Shown here one piece after another: positions 1-6,591 of a stretch of 12,226 nucleotides of DNA. The stretch spans positions 1 to 12,226 of the forward strand of contig CAKZHN010000381.1 in NCBI GenBank assembly GCA_936924235.1. The letters are read 5' to 3'. The notes beneath the pieces are model-generated. The model made no database searches, was not told where the DNA came from, and worked only from the letters and a program-made list of their open reading frames with translations. The position numbers were made by a program, and so were the translations under genes. The stretch comes from an uncultured Rhodoplanes sp. (lineage in GTDB: Bacteria; Pseudomonadota; Alphaproteobacteria; Rhizobiales; Xanthobacteraceae). Position 1 is the stretch's first letter, and each line of letters begins with the position of its first letter.

Positions 1-989
1 TCCATGAGCAGGTTGTGCACGGTGAGCTCGAGCTCGTGGTGCGCGACGACGAGAGCAACCCGGCCAAGGGCGTGGTTGCGGCGCGCGAGCTGGTGCAGCG
101 CGAGAAGGTGGCTGCGCTGTTCGGCGGCCTCGACACGCCGGTGTCGATCGCCATCGTGCCGTTCGCCAACCAGAGCAAGGTGCCGTTCATGGGCGTCTGG
201 GCGGCGGGCACGCCGATCACCCGCAACGGCGCGGCCGAGAACTACGTGTTCCGCGTCTCTGCCGTGGACGTGCTGGTCGACAAGGCCCTGGTCGATTACG
301 CGGTGAAGAAATACAGCGCCAAGAAGCCCGGGATGATCCTGATCAACAACCCCTGGGGCGAGTCGAACGAGGCCGGCCTCAAAGCCGCGCTCGCCGACAA
401 GAACATCCCCGCCGCGGGTATCGAGAAGTTCCAGGACGCCGACGTCGACGTGGTGCCGCAGCTCACCCGCTTGAAGGAGGCCGGCGCCGACGTGCTGTTC
501 ATGGTGGCGAACGTCGCGCCGTCGTCGCAGGTGGTGAAGTCGCTCGACCGCATGGGCTGGAACGTGCCGATCGTCTCGCACTGGGGTCCGGCCGGCGGCC
601 GCTTCAGCGAGCTCGCCGGCCCAAGCGGCCAGCGCGTGCACTTCATCCAGACCTTCAGCTTCTCGGGCAAGCTTTCGCCCAAGGCCGAAGGCGTGCTGGC
701 CGCGCTGAAGGCGAAGTATCCGGCGATCAAGACGCTGGCGGACGTGACGCCCGCGGTCGGCATCGCCAACGCCTACGACGCGATGCATCTGACGGCGCTC
801 GCGATCGCCAAGGCCGGCTCGACCGAAGGCCCGAAGATCCGCGAGGCGTTCTACGCCATCGACAAGTACGACGGCCTGATCAAGAGCTACAGCAAGCCGT
901 TCACGCCGACCAACCAGGACGCGCTGTCGTCGGACGACTACCTCTTCACCTACTTCAAGGAAGGCGAAATCCTTCCGCTGACCAACTAA
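1..989 (+). CDS. ABC transporter periplasmic substrate-binding protein, Liv/amide type (5' truncated)
   Basis: This is the 3' part of a type-1 periplasmic binding protein (LivK/Peripla_BP_6 family) that captures a small ligand for the ABC importer encoded just downstream. The reading frame is open from position 3 to the TAA at 987-989, with no start or signal peptide visible. The GTG at 15 is internal: the codons before it are in frame, and family members begin about 50-60 residues earlier. Recognisable pieces are LELVVRDDESNPAKGV near the left edge, AALFGGLDTPVSIAIVPFA (lobe 1 ligand-loop region), a hinge-region MILINNPWGESN, and GADVLFMVANVAPSSQVVKSL in lobe 2. The ligand cannot be read from the sequence; the amidohydrolase at the operon end suggests an amide or N-heterocycle over a plain branched-chain amino acid. 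It is followed by a stem-loop and then the permease gene. Confidence 0.9.
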   Translation, partial: HEQVVHGELELVVRDDESNPAKGVVAARELVQREKVAALFGGLDTPVSIAIVPFANQSKVPFMGVWAAGTPITRNGAAENYVFRVSAVDVLVDKALVDYAVKKYSAKKPGMILINNPWGESNEAGLKAALADKNIPAAGIEKFQDADVDVVPQLTRLKEAGADVLFMVANVAPSSQVVKSLDRMGWNVPIVSHWGPAGGRFSELAGPSGQRVHFIQTFSFSGKLSPKAEGVLAALKAKYPAIKTLADVTPAVGIANAYDAMHLTALAIAKAGSTEGPKIREAFYAIDKYDGLIKSYSKPFTPTNQDALSSDDYLFTYFKEGEILPLTN

Positions 990-1006
990 GCTCGTTGTCG
1001 CAAATG

Positions 1007-1036
1007 GCGGGACGCAGGTTCGCGCCTGCGTCCCGC
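1007..1036 (+). other. Intercistronic stem-loop between binding-protein and permease genes
   Basis: A perfect 12-bp inverted repeat, GCGGGACGCAGG (1007-1018) and CCTGCGTCCCGC (1025-1036), encloses a six-base loop TTCGCG. It begins 18 bases after the binding-protein stop and ends 25 bases before the livH start. No T-run follows, so it is not a classic intrinsic terminator. Hairpins in this position in ABC-transporter operons commonly protect the upstream message or partly stop transcription, so the binding protein is made in excess over the membrane parts. That role is inferred here. Confidence 0.75.
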
Positions 1037-1061
1037 TGCTGCATCTGAGGGACCGCGCGCC

Positions 1062-1934
1062 ATGCTGCTGATCTCGGCGATCGTCTCCGGCCTTGCGGTC
1101 GGCAGCATGTACGGGCTGATCGCGCTCGGCTTCCACGTCACCTACGTGGTGTCCAACACCGTCAACTTCTCGCAGGGCTCGGCGATGATGCTGGGCGCCG
1201 TGCTGGGCTACACCTTCGGCATCCGCTTCGGCTGGCCGCTGCCGCTTGCGGTCGCAATGGCGCTGTTTCTCTGCGCGATCTTTGGACTGGTGATCGAGCG
1301 CACCCTGGTGCGACCCTTTGCCGAACGGGGCTCGAACGGCTGGCTGATGGCGACGGTCGCGGGCGGCATCGTGATCGACAACATCGTGCTGTTCACGTTC
1401 GGCAAGGAGCCGCGCGCCTTTCCGTCGATCCTGGCGCAGAAGCCGATCGAGCTGTTCGGCACCGGCGTGTTCCCGCTGCAGCTCGTCATCCCGGTGGTCG
1501 GGATCGGCATCACCATCGCGCTGCAGCTCGCGTTCAACCACACGCGGCTCGGCAAGGCGCTCCTCGCCGTGGTGCAGAACAAGGACGCGGCGCCGCTGAT
1601 GGGCATCAACGTGCGGGCCGCGATCGCGTTCTCGTTCGCGCTGTCGACGGCGCTGGCGGGTCTCGCGGGCCTGCTGATCGCGCCGCTGTTCAGCGTGCAC
1701 TCCGACATGGGCACGCTGTTCGGCATCAAGGCGTTTGCGGTGGCGATCCTGGGCGGCATCAGCTCGGCATCGGGCGTGATGCTGGCGGGCTTTCTCTACG
1801 GCCTGATCGAAGCCACCGTCACGGCCTTCGCCGGATCGACCTACACCCAGATCGCGGCCTTCGGCGTGGTGATCCTCGCGCTCGCCGTGATGCCCAACGG
1901 CCTCCTCGGCCGCGCCGCGACCAAGAAGGTCTGA
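1062..1934 (+). CDS. livH: LivH-type ABC transporter permease
   Basis: This 290-residue inner-membrane permease matches the usual LivH length and is hydrophobic throughout, with about eight membrane segments. The N-terminus, VSGLAVGSMYGLIALGFHV followed by NTVNFSQGSAMMLGA, is the typical LivH opening. The cytoplasmic coupling-helix region reads TRLGKALLAVVQNKDAAPLMGIN (a 23-residue stretch here abbreviated by its ends TRLGK and LMGIN). It is the binding partner of the LivM half of the next gene and is energised by the two ATPase domains fused there. The ATG at 1062 is supported by a Shine-Dalgarno-like GAGGGA at 1047-1052. The next start lies two bases after this stop (TGA 1932-1934), so translation is probably coupled. 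The LivH family call is secure; the substrate is not known. Confidence 0.92.
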   Translation: MLLISAIVSGLAVGSMYGLIALGFHVTYVVSNTVNFSQGSAMMLGAVLGYTFGIRFGWPLPLAVAMALFLCAIFGLVIERTLVRPFAERGSNGWLMATVAGGIVIDNIVLFTFGKEPRAFPSILAQKPIELFGTGVFPLQLVIPVVGIGITIALQLAFNHTRLGKALLAVVQNKDAAPLMGINVRAAIAFSFALSTALAGLAGLLIAPLFSVHSDMGTLFGIKAFAVAILGGISSASGVMLAGFLYGLIEATVTAFAGSTYTQIAAFGVVILALAVMPNGLLGRAATKKV

Positions 1935-1936
1935 CG

Positions 1937-4438
1937 ATGAACGGCCGCGCCCTGACACCTTCCGCGATGACGATCACGATCATGGCGCTGACCGCAGCCG
2001 CGGCCGCGCTGGTGTTCGCGTCCGAAGGCTACACGCATTTCATCATCGCGCTGGTGGCGCTGACCGCCGTGGTCGGCGTCGGGTTGAACGTGCTGCTCGG
2101 CCTCGCCGGCCAGGTGTCGCTCGGCCATGTCGGCTTCTACGCCATCGGCGCGTATACGGCCGCGATCCTCACCGTGAAGGGCGTGAGCTTCTGGCTGGCA
2201 TTCCCCGCCGCGGGCGTGGTCGCGGGCCTGATCGGCGCGCTCCTCGCGCTGCCGGCGCTGCGCGTCACCGGGCCGTATCTCGCGATGATCACCATCGCGT
2301 TCGCGTTCATCGTCCAGCACGGCACCATCGAGTGGAAGGGTCTCACGGGTGGCCAGAACGGCCTGATGGGCCTCGTGCCGCCCGAGCTGTTCGGCAAGGC
2401 CTTCGCCGAGCGCGAGATGGCGCTGCTGGCGACGCTGCTCGCCGGGCTCTCGCTCTATCTGTTTCATCGGTTCGCCGGGAGCGCTTGGGGCAAGGCCATG
2501 GTGGCGGTGCGCGACAGCGAGACGGCCGCGCGCTCGATCGGGCTCAACCCGGTGACGGTCAAGACCGCGGCGTTCGCGATCTCGGCGGTGTTCGCGGGGC
2601 TGGCCGGCGCGATCTTCGCGCCGCTGATGATGTTCGTCGCGCCGGATTCGTTTCCGTTCTCGCAATCGATCCTGTTTCTGCTCGCCGTGATCGTCGGCGG
2701 CTCGGGCTGGGTGCTCGGTCCGGTGGTCGGCGCCATCGTCACCGTGATGCTGCCGGAGCTTCTCTCGGGCCTCGCCGAGTACCGGCTGCTGTTCGTCGGC
2801 GCGCTGCTGTTGGTGGTGTTGTGGATCGCGCCCGACGGCGTGATCGGGACCATCGCGCGGCGCTTCCGCCGCGGCGATGGTGCGTGGACGGATTCCGACA
2901 AATTCGATCTCGCGGCTTTCCTGTCGGATGGCTCCGCGCCACAGCCACTGCAGGTGGAAGGCATCGGCATCTCGTTCGGCGGCATCAAGGCCGCTTCCGG
3001 CGTGGGCTTCACGGCGGAGCCCTCCCGCATCACCAGCGTGATCGGGCCGAACGGCGCCGGCAAGACCACCGTGCTTAACATGATCGGTGGCTTCTATCGG
3101 CCGGACGCGGGCCGCATCCGGCTCGGCGGCGCCGAGCTCGCCGGCGCACAGGCCTGGCGCATCTCGCGCGCCGGCATCGCGCGCACCTACCAGACCACGC
3201 AGCTGTTCGGCGAGATGAGCGTGCTCGACAACGTGCTGGTGGCGCTGCGCCGCGGCCGGCTCGGCAATCCGGTGATGGGCACGGCGAGCGCCGAAGAGCA
3301 GCGGACCGCGCAGGCACTGCTGTCCTTCGCCGGCTATCACGGCGCCCTCGCCGTTCCGGCCAACGGCCTGCCCCATGTCGACCGCCGGCTGGTCGAGATC
3401 GCGCGAGCGCTCGCCACGCGGCCGCAGGTGCTGCTGCTCGACGAACCTGCCGCGGGCCTGATGCGCGCCGACAAGGCCGAGCTGAGCAAGCTCATCCGCC
3501 GCATTGCTGATCTGGGCATCGCCGTCATCCTGGTCGAGCACGACATGGCGATGGTGATGGGCATCTCGGACCACATCGTGGTGCTCGACGCCGGCCAGGT
3601 CATCGCGGCCGGCAAGCCCGCCGAGGTGCGCCGCGATCCGCGCGTGCTGAAGGCCTATCTCGGCGGCAGCGAGATGCGTGGGCGTCCGCGCGCTGCGGCC
3701 TGGAATGGCCCGCAGGATGCGATCCTGTCGTGCCTGAAGCTCAGCGCCGGCTATGGCGCGGCGCCGGTGCTCGACGAGGTGTCGTTCGAGGTGAAGCCCG
3801 GCGAAATGGTGGCGCTGCTCGGCTCAAACGGCGCCGGCAAGTCGACGGCGATGCGCGCCGTCACCGGGCTCCTGCGCCCCGTCACCGGCTCGATCATCGT
3901 GGACGACCGGCGCGTCGAGCATGTCGCCGCGCACCGGATCGCGGCGCGCGGCGTCGCGCTGGTGCCGGAGGGCCGCCAGGTGTTCCCCGAGCTGACGGTG
4001 CGGGACAACATCCTGCTCGGCGCCCATTCGCGAAAGACCGTCGATCGCGAGGCCGAGCTGGAAGCCATGCTCAAGCGCTTTCCTCGACTCCGCGAGCGGC
4101 TGACGAGCCGCGCCGGGCTCTTGTCCGGCGGCGAGCAGCAGATGCTCGCCATCGCCCGTGGGCTGATGGCCCAGCCGCGCATTCTCCTGCTCGACGAGCC
4201 GTCGCTGGGGCTCGCGCCCGCGATGATCAACGAATTGTTCGACGTGCTGGCCGAGCTGCGCGATGACGGCGTCACGATCTTGCTCGTGGACCAGATGGCC
4301 GCGCTGGCGCTGACCGTCGCCGACCGCGGCTACGTGCTGGAATCCGGCCGCATCGTTCGAAGCGACACCGCCGAGGCGCTGGCGCACGATCCCGCGCTCG
4401 AAGCAGCCTATCTGGGACACGCGGAAGCCGCGCAGTAG
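1937..4438 (+). CDS. Fused LivM-LivG-LivF: permease plus two ABC ATPase domains in one polypeptide
   Basis: This 833-residue protein carries three transporter subunits that are separate in E. coli. Residues about 1-315 are a LivM-type permease, with VGLNVLLGLAGQVSLGH near residue 50 and a coupling loop at SAWGKAMVAVRDSE. Residues about 338-577 are a LivG-type ATPase: Walker A GPNGAGKTT 370-378, Q-loop region YQTTQLF, Walker B LLLDEP 499-504, switch histidine H535 in VEHDM. Residues about 596-833 are a LivF-type ATPase: Walker A GSNGAGKST 629-637, signature LSGGEQQ 729-735, Walker B LLLDEP 750-755, and VDQM 784-787 where a switch histidine could sit. The LivG signature is LPHVD (478-482), lacking the usual Ser/Gly. 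Short linkers (about 316-337 and 578-595) join the parts with no stop or frameshift. The start ATG at 1937 has AAGAAGG at 1923-1929. The product should pair with LivH and the upstream binding protein. Confidence 0.93.
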   Translation: MNGRALTPSAMTITIMALTAAAAALVFASEGYTHFIIALVALTAVVGVGLNVLLGLAGQVSLGHVGFYAIGAYTAAILTVKGVSFWLAFPAAGVVAGLIGALLALPALRVTGPYLAMITIAFAFIVQHGTIEWKGLTGGQNGLMGLVPPELFGKAFAEREMALLATLLAGLSLYLFHRFAGSAWGKAMVAVRDSETAARSIGLNPVTVKTAAFAISAVFAGLAGAIFAPLMMFVAPDSFPFSQSILFLLAVIVGGSGWVLGPVVGAIVTVMLPELLSGLAEYRLLFVGALLLVVLWIAPDGVIGTIARRFRRGDGAWTDSDKFDLAAFLSDGSAPQPLQVEGIGISFGGIKAASGVGFTAEPSRITSVIGPNGAGKTTVLNMIGGFYRPDAGRIRLGGAELAGAQAWRISRAGIARTYQTTQLFGEMSVLDNVLVALRRGRLGNPVMGTASAEEQRTAQALLSFAGYHGALAVPANGLPHVDRRLVEIARALATRPQVLLLDEPAAGLMRADKAELSKLIRRIADLGIAVILVEHDMAMVMGISDHIVVLDAGQVIAAGKPAEVRRDPRVLKAYLGGSEMRGRPRAAAWNGPQDAILSCLKLSAGYGAAPVLDEVSFEVKPGEMVALLGSNGAGKSTAMRAVTGLLRPVTGSIIVDDRRVEHVAAHRIAARGVALVPEGRQVFPELTVRDNILLGAHSRKTVDREAELEAMLKRFPRLRERLTSRAGLLSGGEQQMLAIARGLMAQPRILLLDEPSLGLAPAMINELFDVLAELRDDGVTILLVDQMAALALTVADRGYVLESGRIVRSDTAEALAHDPALEAAYLGHAEAAQ

Positions 4439-4441
4439 CCG

Positions 4442-5668
4442 ATGCTCGATCTCGTCCTTCGCAATGCCCGCATCGCCGGCCGCGGCACGGCGAGTTTCGA
4501 TATCGCCTTCGCGGGCGGCCGCATCGCCGATATCGCGTCGTCGATTGCGGCCGACGCGCCAACCGAAGACCTCGGCGGCCGTCTGGTGACGCCGGGCTTC
4601 GTCGATACGCACATCCATCTCGACAAGTCCTGCATCCTCGACCGTTGCCGCTCCGAGCATGGCACCTTGCAGGAGGCGATCGCGCAGGTCGCCGCCGCCA
4701 AGCGCGCCTTCACCGAAGATGATGTCTACGAGCGCGGCCGCCGCACGCTGGAGAAGGCCATCGTGCAGGGCACCACCCATATGCGCACCCATGTGGAGGT
4801 CGATCCGCGCATCGGGCTGAAAAGCTTTGCGGCGATCCGCCGCCTCAAGCGCGACTATGCCTGGGCGATCGATCTCGAGATCTGCGTGTTCCCGCAGGAG
4901 GGCCTGCTCAACGATCCGGGCACCGAGGAGCTGCTGGTCGAAGCATGCCGGTCGGGCGCCGACCTGATCGGCGGCTGCCCCTACACCGACAGCGATCCGC
5001 ACGGCCAGATCGCGCGCATCTTCGCGATCGCCCGCGACTTCGATCTCGATATCGACTTTCATCTGGATTTCGATCTCGACGCATCGCGGATGAATCTCGA
5101 AGAGGTCTGCCGGCAGGCCGAGGCGCATCGTTACGGCGGCCGCGTCGCGGTCGGCCACGTCACCAAGCTGTCGGCGCTGCCGCCGCAGCGGCTCGACGCG
5201 ATGGCGCAGCGGCTCGCGGCCTCCGGCGTCGCCGTCACGGTGCTGCCCGCGACCGATCTGTTCCTGATGGGCCGCGACCACGACCACAATGTGCCGCGCG
5301 GCGTCGCGCCCGCTCATAAGCTTGCCGCGCACGGCGTGACCTGCTCGCTCGCCACCAACAACGTGCTCAACCCGTTCACGCCGTTCGGCGACTGCTCACT
5401 GGTGCGGATGGCGAATCTCTACGCCAATGTGGCGCAGGCCGGCAGTGCGCCAGATCTCGCGGCGTGCTTCGATCTGGTTACGCAGCAACCGGCACGGCTG
5501 ATGAATCTCGACGGCTACGGCATCGCGATCGGCAACCCGGCGGACCTGGTGGTCCTGGACAGCGCCGATCCGGCGATGGCGGTCGCCGAGCTCGCCCAGC
5601 CCCTGCGCGGCTTCAAGCGCGGGCGCGCGAGCTTCACCTGCGCGGCCGCGCGGCTGCATCGGCCATAG
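4442..5668 (+). CDS. Cytosine-deaminase-like metal-dependent amidohydrolase
   Basis: This 408-residue cytoplasmic enzyme belongs to the amidohydrolase superfamily, near bacterial cytosine deaminase (CodA) and N-isopropylammelide hydrolase (AtzC). Such enzymes cleave a C-N bond in cyclic or amide-like nitrogen compounds. Visible motifs are the metal-binding pair H57-I-H59 followed by LDKS, MRTHVEVD 114-121, FPQEG 150-154 (as in CodA), H207 in DFHLDFD, H239 in VGHVTKLS, and a C-terminal composite strand region with GNPADLVVLD. Two positions differ from CodA by my hand alignment: the glutamate of its HCDE motif aligns with F210, and the metal-binding aspartate of HDDV aligns with N306 in TNNV. 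It starts 3 bp after the LivMGF stop, with only a weak GGAAG at 4423-4427, so coupled translation is likely. This links it to whatever the importer brings in. The exact substrate is unknown; calling it cytosine deaminase would overreach. Confidence 0.85.
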   Translation: MLDLVLRNARIAGRGTASFDIAFAGGRIADIASSIAADAPTEDLGGRLVTPGFVDTHIHLDKSCILDRCRSEHGTLQEAIAQVAAAKRAFTEDDVYERGRRTLEKAIVQGTTHMRTHVEVDPRIGLKSFAAIRRLKRDYAWAIDLEICVFPQEGLLNDPGTEELLVEACRSGADLIGGCPYTDSDPHGQIARIFAIARDFDLDIDFHLDFDLDASRMNLEEVCRQAEAHRYGGRVAVGHVTKLSALPPQRLDAMAQRLAASGVAVTVLPATDLFLMGRDHDHNVPRGVAPAHKLAAHGVTCSLATNNVLNPFTPFGDCSLVRMANLYANVAQAGSAPDLAACFDLVTQQPARLMNLDGYGIAIGNPADLVVLDSADPAMAVAELAQPLRGFKRGRASFTCAAARLHRP

Positions 5669-5675
5669 CGGCCGT

Positions 5676-6581
5676 TCAGCACTCCGTGCAGGGCGGCGGC
5701 GGCGGCGACACGCTGCCGGCCTGATTGGTCTGCGACACGCCCTTGGCGGCGCCGTTGCCGGACGAAAAGATCGACAGATAGCCCAGCGGGTCGGTGCCCG
5801 GCGGATGCGTCGGATCCTGCACGATCGTGAACTTGAAGCCGGCCGGCACGTTGCCCTGCGTCGGGATGTTGGCCACGCCGCCGGTCTGACCCTGCTTGCT
5901 GTTGAGCAGCCGCATGATGAACCGAAGCGTCGCCTCCGAGATGTGGAACGGCGTCGGGATCGGATCGTTGGGCGAGCCGATCACCGTGGCGAAGCCCGAG
6001 CGCAGGTTGACGGTGCTGACGTTGTTGGTGAGCGTGATCTGGCCGAAATGCGAGATCACCAGCTCGCCGTGCAGGCCCGCCAGCGCCGGATCGCGCTGCG
6101 CGAGGCTCGGCGGCACCGGCAGCATGAGCGTCACCATGCCGCCGCGGATGCCGAGCGACGCCGACGGCGTGCGGATGGTGGCGCCTGAGTTGTGACTGAT
6201 GTTGCCGCCGATGTAGCGCAGCACGCCATTGGTGGCGGTCGCCACCATGGTGCCGGACTTCGCCTGCGGATCGTAGACGAACTCGTCGATCACCATGTCG
6301 CAGTTGGCGCCCAGGTTGATCGCCGACTGGTCGGGGAACTGGATCTGCGTCGAGCCCGACGCCGAGGTGCGGACGCGCTCCTTGACGAGGACGCCCGAGC
6401 CGACCGAGAGCTTGCGCGTGGCGCCGCCGGGCGGCGTGCCGGTCGCCTCCTGATTGACGGCGCCGACCTTGCCGAAGCTTTGCGCCTGCGCGCCGGTCAC
6501 GGCTGCGGTGGTGGACAGCAGCACGCCGATGAGGCTCGTGACTTGCAGGCTCGTCGCTTGCGATGGTTTCAACCAATCCAT
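5676..6581 (-). CDS. Exported FecR-domain protein with polyproline-CTEC C-terminus
   Basis: This 301-residue protein has an N-terminal hydrophobic stretch (about 11-33) ending VTGAQAQS, consistent with signal peptidase I cleavage near residue 34; there is no lipobox. A FecR-like domain spans about 55-150: LSVGSGVLVKERVRT, GSTQIQFPDQSAINLG (76-91) and ATIRTPSASLGIRGG (134-148), the last being the most typical FecR-family signature. Unlike FecR of iron signalling, it has no anti-sigma N-terminus and no sigma factor beside it. A proline/glycine-rich C-terminal region ends in five prolines and C298-T-E-C301. The ATG at 6581 has a Shine-Dalgarno GAGGG (6589-6593) that overlaps the stop of the upstream beta-barrel gene, 10 bp away, so the pair is translationally coupled. 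The function is unknown; a surface or periplasmic role tied to the barrel partner is inferred. It converges on the amidohydrolase with a 7-bp gap. Confidence 0.85.
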   Translation of the reverse strand: MDWLKPSQATSLQVTSLIGVLLSTTAAVTGAQAQSFGKVGAVNQEATGTPPGGATRKLSVGSGVLVKERVRTSASGSTQIQFPDQSAINLGANCDMVIDEFVYDPQAKSGTMVATATNGVLRYIGGNISHNSGATIRTPSASLGIRGGMVTLMLPVPPSLAQRDPALAGLHGELVISHFGQITLTNNVSTVNLRSGFATVIGSPNDPIPTPFHISEATLRFIMRLLNSKQGQTGGVANIPTQGNVPAGFKFTIVQDPTHPPGTDPLGYLSIFSSGNGAAKGVSQTNQAGSVSPPPPPCTEC

Positions 6582-6591
6582 GAGCGTGCCC

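Noticed and set aside
1841..3574. 577-codon open frame on the minus strand inside the LivH/LivMGF genes
   Set aside because: It is rich in Arg, His, Asp and Gln with no domain resemblance. It is the expected antisense shadow of GC-rich genes whose plus-strand products are clearly recognisable.
3824..5332. 502-codon minus-strand frame across LivF and amidohydrolase genes
   Set aside because: It spans two clear plus-strand genes and has shadow-type composition.
5660..5674. 5-bp stem CGGCC/GGCCG over the amidohydrolase stop as a terminator
   Set aside because: Too short, overlaps the coding end and no T-run follows.
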